A DNA stretch of 30,821 nucleotides, taken from NCBI GenBank assembly GCA_032718475.1, contig JAUCBJ010003339.1, forward strand, positions 1 through 30,821. The letters run 5' to 3'. Below are positions 1 through 10,899 of the stretch, one piece after another. The stretch's first letter is position 1. The number at the start of each line of letters is the position of its first letter. Below the pieces are notes generated by a model. It was not told where the DNA came from. It ran no database searches and saw only the letters and a program-made list of their open reading frames with translations. This stretch comes from Nemertoderma westbladi. Its lineage: Eukaryota; Xenacoelomorpha; Nemertodermatida; Nemertodermatidae. The translations under genes and the position numbers were made by a program.

Positions 1-80
1 CTAGCAGCCTTTTCCAGAACATCCGTAGTCCTAGATTCCAGTTCTTCACTACTGGAATCCGTTTCATCCGATCTCGCCAT
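1..80 (-). CDS. Possible N-terminus of an unidentified acidic protein, cut by the window edge
   Basis: Read on the minus strand, an ATG at 80-78 opens a frame that stays open to base 1 (26 codons). It begins MARSDETDSSSEELESRTTD and is rich in Ser, Glu and Asp. The start context has A at -3 and G at +4, a good eukaryotic initiation context. I do not recognise the protein. An acidic, serine-rich start like this is also seen in gag proteins of LTR retroelements, so it may be the edge of another element. With only 26 codons visible, this could be chance. Confidence 0.25.
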   Translation of the reverse strand, partial: MARSDETDSSSEELESRTTDVLEKAA

Positions 81-300
81 TGTTTGGGACTAATAGTCGA
101 GTACTACTGGTATAGGTACAACACCAACGGTATCACTACCGTACAGTACAAGTACAGATAACAGTGCCTTATAGCACTACATTTTTATAACATAAATCAT
201 TGTTACGTACCATGGCAACATTGTAGAGTTCGGTACTAGTGTGTTATGTGCACACCCCCCCCCCCCTCAAGTTTTTTATACTTGCTAGTTTTTGTTACTT
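81..300. other. Non-coding AT-rich stretch with a C12 tract
   Basis: I see no gene here. Short GTAC-containing words recur (GTACTACTGG, GTACAGTACAAGTACAG). A run of 12 C lies at 255-266. If the edge ORF is real, this would be its upstream region. Confidence 0.4.
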
Positions 301-960
301 TTTTTAAAACGTTCTAGAACATATAATCTATTAATTTAATATAAAAATTTTGTTCTAGAACAAATATGTTTTGTTCAAGAACAAAAAATAGAAAAAAACT
401 AGCTAATTTGTTTATCTTTTACATTTTTTATTGTATGTTATCTTTGTATAAATTTTTTAAACTAGCTAGTTTTTGTTTCCTTTTTAAAAAAAATGTTCTA
501 GAGAATATTATCTGTTCATTTAATATAAAAATTTTCTTTTAGAATAAATATTATTTGTTCCAGAACAAAAAATAAAAAAAAACTAGCTAATTTGTTAAAT
601 TTTTTATTCTATGTTATCTTTGTATCACATATTTAATAAAAATCACTATCTACAATGAAAATTTATAGCTGTTAGTGATTCTTTTTAACACTTAATAATC
701 AAATAAAAAAAACCACAAAATAACATTTTTTTAAATGTTTTAGAACTAAAAATATTTGTTCTAGATCATTACTATTTACAAAAATAAATAGACGATATGT
801 TCTAGAACATTTTAAAAACAGTAAGTAAAACTAGCTTTGATAACTTCAAAAATGCCTAATTAATTAATTTTGTTCTAGAACAACAATTATTTGTTCTACA
901 GTAGAACAAAATTAATAAAAAAATGAATAGACAATATGTTCTAGAACATATTTTTCAAAT
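301..960. repeat. AT-rich diverged tandem repeats carrying GTTCTAGAAC dyads
   Basis: Two clear units begin near 300 and 484 with a period of about 184 bp: the word ACTAGCTAATTTGTT recurs at 398 and 582, each preceded by an AT-rich block with GTTCTAGAAC-like dyads. Two looser units follow near 735-830 and 870-960. Exact GTTCTAGAAC copies are at 311, 352, 799, 872 and 938. One-to-three-base variants are at 373, 495, 557, 737 and 758, and a 15-bp odd palindrome is at 893-907. The period and the words are read directly. Whether this is a satellite, a transposon interior or a regulatory array is open. Confidence 0.6.
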
Positions 961-1973
961 TTAAAATTGCTAGTAATAAAAAAAATATTCAAAAAATCTT
1001 TGAGATGCGAAATGCCCAAAAGTCAACTTATGGCAATTAAAAGACAGGTACGGAGAAAAATAAGAAAAATATACGACGCCAGAGCTTTGTGTGAGTAGTG
1101 TACTAAACTACAAAGAGAAATGGCTTGAGTTCTGTCAGATGTTCTAGACTGATGTAATGTCCCATTGGCGTGACTTTACATCACGCCGTCATGGTAACCA
1201 CATAAACAATAGTTGGTTTCTATTATTAATTTCCTGTCAGCCAAATAGGCCTACTGCATTACATACCGGTAGCTATTAATAACCAGCAGCTATAAACTAT
1301 TAGCATGGCTCCAAACGCCACCATAAATATAAGCTAAAATTTTTATAACATAATTTATGTCATTTTCACATTTCTTTATACAGCAAAGAGTGAACTGATC
1401 CTCGTGGATTTATTTTCACTTACTCACTACGTTCGTTCGAGTAACAAAGCCACTCGGATCATCACAATGTAAAGTGCTAATTTACACACAAGTATGTAAA
1501 TAGTTATTATAATTATTGTTTGCCATATTTTCATATAACACTAGCTACCATTAATTTATTTCTTAGCTACCATAATATTGTGGTAAAATCCAACTATGTT
1601 CTAGAACAATGGGGGTAATCATAAAACGAAAAAGCGCATAAACAATACACATTAAAAAAATCCAGATTTTTTTGTACATGTACGGCATTGATACCACCCC
1701 AACCCCATTTATTTGGTGTGTTCGTACATTTATCCTGTGTAAGTTTCTTCAGTAATAATAATAATTAATCAATTATTTCGTCCTATATTCGTATTATGAA
1801 ATATCTGGGTATTTAGTTATGTATTAAATTTCCCCATCGATAAGGACAAACTAATTTTCTAGATAATTTTATTTATTACCTACGTAACTATTCAAATAAA
1901 ATGTTGTGCCAAACGACAAATACCTGTTTTCAAATTGCATGCAATCTCATTAACATTTTCAGAAAATTGAGGA
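961..1973. other. AT-rich non-coding stretch, one further dyad
   Basis: I see no gene. One more exact GTTCTAGAAC lies at 1598-1607 and a variant at 1141. The word TTTTTATAACATAA near 1340 also occurs near 183 in the same orientation, so the stretch may share repeat ancestry with the left edge. Confidence 0.4.
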
Positions 1974-2036
1974 TGGGATGGGGGGGGGGGGGGGGGGTGG
2001 TGGTGGGGGATGGGGGTGGGGGGGGGGGGGGGGGGG
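1974..2036 (+). repeat. G-rich low-complexity tract (G17 plus further G runs)
   Basis: A run of 17 G at 1981-1997 is followed by TGGTGGTG, more G runs, and about 20 G up to 2036. Four or more G runs of at least three are present, so a G-quadruplex on the + strand is possible in principle. Poly-glycine ORFs across it are artefacts of the tract. Confidence 0.85.
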
Positions 2037-3885
2037 TATCACATTTATATTACATTGTATCACATTGTATGACATTCATATGTATATCACTTTCATCGGT
2101 ACCAACAATGGAAATAACTGCAATAACTGGTGTAAATCGACGGACGGAGATAAAGAAGAAGAATATAGATAAAGAATGAAAGCGGAAATAAACATTCTGG
2201 TTCTCCCAGCTTGGAGTCGGGAGGTGAAATTATGTCAGTTTCAAATTTCATGCAATCTCATGAAGATTTGTGGCAATATTTTTTGGGTTGATAAAGGTAG
2301 GAAGCATGATAAAACATTGTTTCTGGGGGTGTAAAGCCTGCAAATGTGGTCTTGACTCTCGTTTATAGTTCTTTGGTCAGAACAGAATAAACAGTTCCTT
2401 TCCCTCAATTAATAACTAACAACATTAATTAGCTTTAATAAAGTTTGTTGTCACATTTCGGAAGAATATACCGCATTTCGTATAATGGTCAGTTGTCAGA
2501 TAGGAACACTAGGGGATACACACAAGTCCACTGTAATAATAGTAAGTAGGCTAGCTAGCAATTTATGTAATATTATCCATTTTATTCAAAATTAGGTATA
2601 ATTTACTTGATCAGCTGATCAAGGGGGTGATCAGGCCTTGATTACGATGGACTTGATAAATATAGACATATAGAAGTTGTCGAAAACAATCAAAAAATAC
2701 CCAAGACACCGCAGTTGACTGTGCAAATGAACAAACAAAATAACTAACTAGTAATAATACCCAAAGAAAAAGTCGTTTAAGTTTTGTATGGCATGTATCG
2801 AATCTGTAGCAAGTTGGAAGGGCAATCATTGGTTGCGATGATGCATTTTGCAGAGTCCATTTGAGTCTAGGTCATAAATGTACCAACAACTTGCGTTCAG
2901 TCGCATATAGAATACACCTTAATAGATATAATGTTTAGGTGGTCTGGTTGTGTGAATATTACTGTAACACCAATGATTTTTACGACATTTATGTTTCTAG
3001 GTGGGGAGTCATTCTCCGAGGTCTTCGTAAGTGTAACAATAATTTTCTCCGATGGGGTAGGGTTTACAACACTTTGTTCCAATCTTAAACCAATGCAAGT
3101 AAGTTTATGAACAAGTTATCATATATTTTTTAAGGTCAGGATTGTTTCTCAAAGTTACATTAATTACTGCAGGTAAAGTAATAAATTATATTTTATGAAG
3201 CAAAACCAGGGTTTCGGTAAAAGGCAAGCAGTGGCCTTTATCCTATTTCTATAATATACTGTAGCATGTATGCAGTACACAATGTAGGTCTCCCTAACTT
3301 ACTTAACTTCTACCATCACTCATCCCCCGATGACAGAAAAAATGTCAGACTTAGGGAGGGTAGATTGGATTAAACTCATATTTATCATCCCCAGGTATTA
3401 AATATGCTGAATCAAATGTACACAATATTTTATATAGTGAACAGCATGTAGTGTACAAAGTCGAAACTATAGGTGAGTAAAAAATATTCGATGGATACAA
3501 GCAAAGCAAATTTAAATTTTCCACTCTATAATCCAATTGATTTTTCTCATGATTCTCTGTCAATATGCAAATATTCAAATTGAAGCTCATGTTGATTGTG
3601 TTTTATACATATACATATATCTATACATTATTTATTTGTGCAATGTTCTAAATTTTACTCTTTATTGATTGATGTGACTAGATGAATAAATTAAATAATT
3701 ATTATTTAAATCTTATACTGTAGCAAAGCATGGATTTATATTTTATTTTCAATTAAATTAATAAAAAAAATTGTTTTCAAAATATAATCTAACTCATGCC
3801 ATCTTCACATTTTCATGTCTTGAAATTCTCGATTGAATGGAGGTTACAGAAAACCTCAAAAAACTTCAATGAATTTTGACATCTC
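2037..3885. other. Long stretch with no recognisable gene
   Basis: I find no coding frame with recognisable content on either strand. Just after the G tract there is a short degenerate repeat of CACATTGTAT-like words (about 2040-2085). A perfect 18-bp palindrome lies at 2606-2623. Confidence 0.45.
2606..2623. repeat. Perfect 18-bp palindrome
   Basis: CTTGATCAG is followed directly by its exact reverse complement CTGATCAAG. A further partial half-site, TGATCAGG, follows at about 2629. It could be a dimer-protein site or chance; nothing nearby decides this. Confidence 0.6.
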
Positions 3886-3945
3886 ATACACTACTACCAT
3901 CGGCATGCTGCATTGCAGCTGCATTATATATATCTTACATATATA

Positions 3946-4437
3946 TTACGAATGCTGTGCCAGCTTGTCGTCAAAGTTGCGCCTCCACAATTCCCTATCA
4001 CCCATGACATTTGCTAGACCATCCGCATCTTTAAGGCCAGTGTACTTTAAGATGAGTCTCAAGAAAGTCATGGGATGCCCACCATGCTTATTTAATCCAT
4101 GAGGCCGCCAAAGCACAAGAGTATGCACTGGCTGGTCCTCACGGCAAAAGTAATGTCCTGCAAAGCGGAGGCGACTTTGTTCTACTGTCAAGCTTGGGGA
4201 AACCAATGAAACACCCCCAATGTTATATAGTGTCTGGTTGGAGATGTGTGCATTGTACTTGACACAATTAATCTGGCGTAGTATTCTTGTGAATGTGCCA
4301 TCCAGAGATTTGGTGTCCTCAGCAGTGAGAGCCCAGCATGGACTCCCAGAGGAGTACAGGAACTGCTGCCACTCTAAATAATGGGACCGTAAGTTTCCAA
4401 TGAATTCTATGTGACTTTCAAATCCTGGAGAGCCCAT
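3946..4437 (-). pseudogene. RTE-like RT C-terminal domain fragment
   Basis: This open minus-strand frame of 163 codons matches the last part of the + strand copy at 12258-13331 almost word for word: SLDGTFTRIL, the VKYNAHISNQTLYNIGGVSL segment, LRFAGH, MTFLRLILKYTGL and NVMGDRELW. Its first 25 or so residues do not match, so the frame enters the domain from a rearranged junction near 4370. It is part of the decayed element at 3886-5600 and encodes no complete enzyme. Confidence 0.8.
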
Positions 4438-4604
4438 TCAACGCTGCCTCCCCTTGCCTTTCCCTTACGTATTCGAAGGTCCTCGCCTGACTTCCGGATC
4501 CAATATCCCAGGTAACAGAAGTCGTCCACATGCTCAAGCATACCTTTCTTTGAGCTTATGATCATCCGGTCAGAGACTTTCTGAGGAATTTCAAAGTTAA
4601 CTGT

Positions 4605-5021
4605 CTAAATTTTGGTCTTTTTGGAGTTAATAAAAATACCAACACTAAAAGGAGCATGTTCTAATGAGCTGAGGAGACGTTGGGCTCCCTCTAGTGATTC
4701 TGAGAGTACTCCTAAATCATCAGCAAAGTCTAGATCAGATAGGTACTTGGCAGGATTTCTTCGACTTCTGGAGACAGTAGGTGGAGTTACCATCACCCCA
4801 TCATCATGATGATGATCTAAGAACATGCGTAGAACATAGTCAACCACAATTGTGAACAAGAATGACGCAAGTTTGTTTCCCTGGAGGACGCCCCATAACA
4901 CTTCAAATGGTTCTGTGTCACCGTCAACAGTACACATAAATGTTGTCGAACCCTCGTATACTGATCTGATTCCTGCAATAATTTCATCAGGAATCCCATA
5001 TAATGAAAGTATGCTGAACAT
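4605..5021 (-). pseudogene. RTE-like reverse transcriptase core fragment
   Basis: This is an open minus-strand frame of 138 codons. It covers the central RT palm: LYGIPDEIIAGIRSVYEGST, then VLWGVLQGNKLASFLF (the usual Q-G-D turn has become Q-G-N here), then the YLSDLDFADD catalytic box, and ends in FINSKKTKI. The Asp pair of the FADD box is intact. The stop after KKTKI cuts it from the downstream region that the + copy carries on into. It is a remnant. Confidence 0.85.
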
Positions 5022-5600
5022 TCGTCAGCGAGAGACTGTATCAAAGGCCTTGAAGAAGTCAACAAAGATAACAGCCAGATGCCTTGTCTTTCTTTTTTGA
5101 TAACTCTTCAATTATCCTTCTAAGTGCCAAAATGGGCTCCAATGCTGCCTGCTCTAAGCTTGATTACAGCTTATGTGCTTCGGTCCTCTAATGTCTCCAA
5201 CAGTAAACCCAGATGATCAGCCAAGTCAAGATCTTGTTAAATGTTCTGCTGGGGACCCACTTCTGCGGCTACCTGTTGGTGGAGATTTTTACACCAGATG
5301 GCGGTTGTTGAAGGCACATGATTACTTATTTCTTTAATGATTCTGTTAGTGGATCCATTCCGCTCGGCATTTCCAACCCACAAAATGGGGGGAAGCCGAA
5401 TTACCAAGTTGGCCATCGGCGCATCAAGGTATCCTAACAGGGCATACCAGCAAAGGGATGATGCAATAGGGCCAGCTGGGTAGTGGACTTACAATTCACC
5501 TCAGTGGGCTAGAGGCTAGCAGAAGCCTAAGGGATGTAGATTCAAGGGTGATGAGCTGACCAATGGGAGGGCAGCACATGTCAATAAGTGTATCGACTGG

Positions 5601-6996
5601 AGGCCAACAAACGTATTAGCCTAATGGCGGTATATTTCCCCATGTACATTTAAGGGTCACGTGTATTATAACTTAGTTGGCATTTATTCATGTTGGACGA
5701 CGAACAGTTTTCACCGTCAGCCGTAACTAATACTGATTGTGCTGGGATCATTTTACCGGTAATTATATTCTGACCTATTGTACATTAACGATAATCCAAC
5801 TACTGTACGATCTCTTATTTACCGAGCCTTCGGCCGTGAGTATTTCCTAACGTGGCGACACGTAGTTAATGTCATAAATTCAACCCCGTCGGGATCCCAC
5901 GCCAACCAGAATCCCCTCACAAATTCGCCTCGTCTATCGTAAATTGTTTCAATGTTCGACTAAAGTCTCGTTTTACATGGCGGAGTCTAGCACTAATCAA
6001 CATGTGGTACTCTTCCCTATTAAACAACTGTTATGAATTTATTTATTTATTCCTACTATTATGTTCTATATTCTACAGTCTATCTACATCTTCATAATAT
6101 GTTCTTTCGGAATGGGAATTAGCACCAGTTCCACATCGGTTTAGATGCATCTAATTAACTCTTACCATCTATTATCTGTGTTTTTTTAATGATTCTCTCG
6201 GGAAATCATCCGGTTTCTTTTATATTTTGAAGAGTTATGATTCCATGTAATATTCCCAGTTGTAAATGTTACCAATGCCATTAGGCAAATATATAAGTAT
6301 TCTATAATCAATTATATTATTTCATAATGTTTATTATATAGGGGTTATTAAGTTTTACTTTTGATGTTTCAAATAAAACTCTTTATCATTATTATAAGGC
6401 AAAATAAACCGGCATCTTTTCATTGTACCGCCTCCGTTATTTAATATTTTACAAATTATGTTCTCAATTTTGCAAGTTGGCCTAAGATATTATTTTATAT
6501 TATTTGGTGGTTGTGTAATTTTAGTTTCACTAATTTTAACTTTAATTTTCATATGAATATATATATGATTTGTGCAGAAAGGTTGTTTTAATTATGTAAT
6601 AAAAAATCACCTGCTGCATTCCAAAAAATACCATTCTTTCTTCGGTATCTCTATTTTTTTCTTGGGATAGAGTAATAAGAGCAATATATTTCGTATCAAT
6701 ATTACAGTTTTAATTTGAGTTTATATCAATTTTATTATTTTTATCTTTCATTCTTTTCATGTTTGCGCCGCAAATGCTGTGTATGTTTGTTTGAGACCAA
6801 CCCTAGCTGTCTCCACAAGCTGACAATAAGAGGACAATCTACATGGATTACCGGTGCAAATTTAATTGAGGAGCAACATTGTTTGTTTCTAGGAAACTAG
6901 ATCCATAGAGACTATACCTAGATGTTACAGAATTTTTAGATACAGTCAAACAGTCGTGGCGGACCAAACCTTACTTAAAATTATCTTTAGGAATTT
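5601..6996. other. No gene seen
   Basis: This is AT-rich sequence with no frame I recognise. It lies between two minus-strand non-LTR fragments. One 61-codon ORF at 6715-6900 has no recognisable content and is probably chance. Confidence 0.4.
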
Positions 6997-7368
6997 TTAG
7001 GAAAAATCACTACTACTACTACTACTGTTATAGGTCGAACGAACTCGGACAGTGGAAATGAGATCCTTCCAGGCTTCCCGATTCTCCATATTTGTCGCAA
7101 TTTCGTTTCTCCCAAGTTCAGTATCCCTTTCAAGCTGATCTATATATGTTATAGCCGATCGTACACGACTACGCTTTCCATGAGTTGGTTCCCAGAAAAG
7201 TAGATCTGGTATGACCTCGTCTTTACTTCGCCAGCAGTGCCCACTGAATCTTAATCTGCGTTCACGGAGGGTGGTTGATACAGGTGGTATTGTATCATAC
7301 AGCTCGCCGTTTGTCATGTGTTGTCTCCAGCTGATGTTTACGGCTGCCTTTCTTGTCTCGTGTATCAA
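6997..7368 (-). pseudogene. 3' fragment of a second RTE-like non-LTR retrotransposon
   Basis: The minus-strand frame of 123 codons reads as the extreme C-terminus of a non-LTR RT: RERRLRFSGHCWRSKDEVIP, then LLFWEPTHGKR, then ITYIDQLERDTEL and NMENREAWKDLI. Only the domain plan is shared with the elements at 3886-5600 and 10630-13380; the residues differ widely, so this is another lineage. The frame runs into a short AGT run (about 7008-7026 in the complement), a typical RTE-type 3' tail of simple repeats. Everything upstream of the last 120 residues is missing, as expected from 5' truncation on insertion. Confidence 0.75.
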
Positions 7369-9079
7369 CCATCAATTCGTTATTCACAGAAAATCACAGA
7401 TTAGCGAGCATAAATGGCTTATTATTAACAAAAAAAAATACAGAAATTATTTCTTCAATTCACTCTGGCCATGCAAGGATTCCAAATATGTAACACAATC
7501 TGAATTTCGTTGATAAATAGCCGATATATGAGCGTTCAAATATTGCATGGTTTTTTATTTTTCGTGAGGAAATTTTATTATATTTAATAAATACACATCT
7601 TTCTGGAACATCTCATATGTAGCTGGGCAACAAACCAATTCCTATAATATAAATATTACTGTTATGAAGTTAGTTATTCATGCATAACCAAAAATGTTTC
7701 ATTTTCTGGTATCTAGGGGCATATAGAAATTACAAACGCATATCAATTTGCTATTTTGTTGGAATTTCAGTAATGTCGCCTATTATGAAACGAAATAATT
7801 TTCTTTGTTTAAAATTTATAGGTTTCCTTGTAGAAATAATTATTTGCGGATGGTGCCTGCTGTTTCTGTTAGATTCGATTATAATGTAACATGATATCAA
7901 CCGTGACATGGATGTCACCCTGCCGTGGTGTTTTCTTCCCATTAAGTATAAATAAAATAACCTTGAGAGTTTCGCAATAACATGCGCGGACATCATCTCC
8001 ACAATTCAGTTTCTTATAAGAAAGTCCCTTAAGATCGGAATTTTGCTGTGTATTTAATAATATATTGGAGTTTAATTGACGCTGTTAGGCAACACTATAA
8101 CTCCGAAACGTTACACGTTAATGGGACGTTGGCAGTTGGGAATCACGTATTGTGTTCCTAAAAACTGTCAACAGAATACTTAAAACCTTGACTATTCTTT
8201 TGGGAAAACCTTGTGAATAATTGTCCTTACTGACGTTTTATATAAAAGCTAATAAATTTATTAGCGATTCAGTAGCGATACAGGTCGCTTTGTCATCCTT
8301 AGTATTTTGTCAGCATCTAACACTTCGGATTGGACGAGAAGTTTACAGGTTAGTAGAAAGGTGGTTATTATAATGTGCTCTATTGATATTTTTTAAAGTT
8401 GGCAATGTTTAATATCTTGTTTTTTTTATTAATATTTCGATATTTTTGAAAACGTATATAGTTACTTAATGTTATTGCAATTGATATCACTAGGGGAAGT
8501 AAAATCACTCGTGGTGCCTATGCTGATACGTGGATTGCTATTAACTTGCTCAAAGTGGTTCCTGTAGATTGAATCAGCAGCCATATACGTTGGGAAGGCC
8601 TACTTCGGCATTGAATTGTTTTGTTTTATTATTTCATTCATTGAAATAAGAAACATTCCAGTATATTATCCATGTATTGCGTATGTCCTTCTACAATCAT
8701 AATACAAATAGGTTTGTGAAGATATTCTCAGCTAAAGTTATTAGAAGGCCATGAGGTACTCTTGCTGAGTATCATTCTGCAAGCGGAATTACATTATATT
8801 GAACGAATCACTAAATTTACTCTCACAAATTTAATGATTTAATTGTATTTTTGACAAACTAATTAAAATAAATCTTTAATTACACATAACATAAATTTAT
8901 TTTCGTAAATACTTTCCGTCATAATATACTCATACAGTACAATAAAATTTCTTTCCAGTAACAGTAACAAATGTTTATGTTTAATTATATTTTTGTGTAT
9001 ATAAAGGTCAATGTAATTCCTACGCAACAAACATTTATATAATAAGTTTGATACCTCAACTAGATGCAGTATATCTAAC
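7369..9079. other. 5' flank of the guanylate cyclase gene; no element identified
   Basis: No coding frame or repeat of note. The promoter and any 5' untranslated exons of the sGC gene should lie here, but I see no clear TATA box or start site that I could defend. The AUG at 9080 has A at -3 (CTAACATGT). Confidence 0.4.
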
Positions 9080-9304
9080 ATGTATGGTTTATTATTGGAG
9101 GCCATTGCCGAGTTAATTAGGAATAAATTTGATGATGACGTTTGGGAGAAGGTGAAGAGCCGCTCTGAGATTCACCATGATACATTCCAGAGACATCAGA
9201 GCTACTCGGAGACTTACATTGCGAGAATAGCCAGCAGTTGTAGCGAGATTACTGGGACTGATCGTGATGAGTTACTATATCAGATGGGAGTCATGTTTGT
9301 ACAG
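9080..9304 (+). CDS. Soluble guanylate cyclase beta/atypical subunit, exon 1 (H-NOX domain, N-terminal part)
   Basis: Exon 1 encodes residues 1-75 of a heme-dependent guanylate cyclase subunit, a cytosolic enzyme family that makes cGMP when NO or O2 status changes. The start MYGLLLEAIAELIRNKFDDD is the conserved N-terminus of beta-type H-NOX domains (the family begins MYG-), which fixes the AUG. It ends ...YQMGVMFVQ, immediately before a consensus donor (CAG|GTGAGA) in phase 0. The MYGLLLE start looks closer to the invertebrate 'atypical' subunits (Gyc-88E type, as I remember them) than to vertebrate beta1. That subgroup call is inference; membership of the sGC family is secure. Confidence 0.93.
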
Positions 9305-10099
9305 GTGAGAATTTATTAATCATAGCACTCAGGAGGAACTATTCTATAGTATCAAATATAATAACTGTTGTATGCATTGTTGAAGTACTGATGATAACAA
9401 ATGTCAAAAACTATTTCAATATATAATATTCATCATAACTGTTCCAATGACTATAAATACAATCGATTATTCGCAACTAGGACATTTGCCCCCCGATGAT
9501 AATTGACCCCCCCCCCCCCCCCGCCCCCTTCTCGGAAAATCTAGGAAATATAAACCTATGTTAGCTACTATAAGACAATCAAAAGGTCCAACTATTATTA
9601 TTGTAGAACACACCTTCACAATTTACCGCTTTTCCGTAAATTTGTATTTTTGGTATGTAAACTATGTCTATATGGTAAGTTATACGCATTTACTTTTAGC
9701 ATGTTTCCACGAGGTTCTAATTCGTAAGTGTTAGAAATGGTCCCAAAAGTTTTAAGCAAAATATAGTCCCATATTGTTTACACTAATCCAAGTACTGAAG
9801 TATTTCAAAAATATCTTACTATATCTGCATTTTGTGCTGCGCTATAGACCTACACCATTTATAAGAACACTTCTATTATTTAGACTATTTGTTACTTAAA
9901 TTTTTTTTTCACATTTTAGATATTAAACATTTTTTGGGCTAACTAACTACCCTGAATCAAAGATACAATAGTACATAATATTGATTATAAAGGGATATAA
10001 TTTTCAGTTTTTTTTAATCTCTGGTGGATAATGGGTTAAATTAATTATCCTTCATTCTCTGTACTTAGTCAGAACTAGCTGCTGGGTTATCAATCCAGG

Positions 10100-10490
10100 C
10101 TGGCATTGTTCTTAGGACACTCTGGGATAAAGTACCCATATACTTCGTCTATATGCATAGTTGGAATATGGCCTGACCAGGCATATATATTCTAATCAAA
10201 CAATTAATGACCAGGTGTAGATAGCTCTAATTTCCTTTCCGAGTGCACTCAACTGTGGCAGATATCTGGGAGCAGGGTTCATGACTCAGCAGGGAGCTCG
10301 GTAGACTTTACTTTCTGCAGTGCATCAGATAAGCTGTGGGTGATGGAACCCATAGCTAACTCCCCTGAGAGGCTCCGACACCCAACTTGTGGAATGTCTA
10401 TCCACTGATCCAGGGTAAGGTATTTGCACCACCCCCACTATGGATTGCATAAGTAATGCATATGGAATTCCAGCCACTAGGGGGGGGGGT
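10100..10490 (+). repeat. Duplicated RTE-like 5' segment
   Basis: This block is a diverged copy of the 5' region of the element that follows. Shared words in the same order include ACCCATATACTT (10134; 10671), TATGGCCTGACCAGGCA, GGGTGATGG, TGTGGAATG, CCCCCACTATGGATT and CAGCCACTAG / CGGCCACTAGAGG. The offset is roughly 530 bp. It ends at a run of 10 G (10480-10489). It may be a truncated separate insertion or a repeated promoter unit of one element. Confidence 0.65.
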
Positions 10491-10899
10491 TGAGTAGTGG
10501 TTGAGTCAGGTCAGGTATTCTAGGTCATTGATCAAGAAAACTTGCCACCTCCATGCAGCATAAATGAGGTGCCACCTGTAGCTGCATAGACCCTCTTACT
10601 AGGGCAAATCTGGTCCTGTAACTAGGACCCCCTTCGTTCTGGGATAAGGACGCCCTTGGTCCTGGATTAAGGACCCATATACTTGGCTGCAGGTGTATAT
10701 GGCCTGACCAGGCAGATGGTGATCTACCAATGGCTGGTCAGGAGTAGAGTGTTCTCATGTCCACTCTGAGAGCACTTCACTGCGACCTGCACCTGGCAGC
10801 AAGGGTACAGGGCATGACCCAGCAGATGAGCTGCAACAGCCAATGGTGGGTCATGTGCGCCAGAGTAGATATGGGTGATGGGCCTCATATCTGACTCCA

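Larger units (their letters stand above)
3886..5600 (-). mobile_element. Decayed RTE-like non-LTR retrotransposon, minus strand
   Basis: Minus-strand reading gives the RT core and C-terminal part of a non-LTR element closely related to the + copy at 10630-13380. Visible parts are the VDFFKAFDTVS segment (about 5070-5040), FSILSLYGIPDEII and GVLQGNKLASFLF (5021-4605), a YLSDLDFADD catalytic box, and the C-terminal LYNIGGVSLV / LRFAGHYF region (4437-3946). The frame changes between 4605 and 4437, where a conserved piece is lost or broken. Upstream, minus-strand reading to about 5400 still looks like the linker before RT, with stops. No endonuclease is seen, so the copy is probably 5'-truncated. 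The 3' end shares the words TGCAGCTGCA and GCATGCCGAT, followed by AGTAGT, with the + copy. Outer limits are approximate. Not functional as it stands. Confidence 0.85.

Noticed and set aside
1901-2179. Poly-glycine ORFs
   Set aside because: They are produced by reading the G tract; the flanking residues have no recognisable content.
3290-3358. CTCCCTAA ... TTAGGGAG inverted pair
   Set aside because: Only eight bases match, with no extended arms or flanking duplication.
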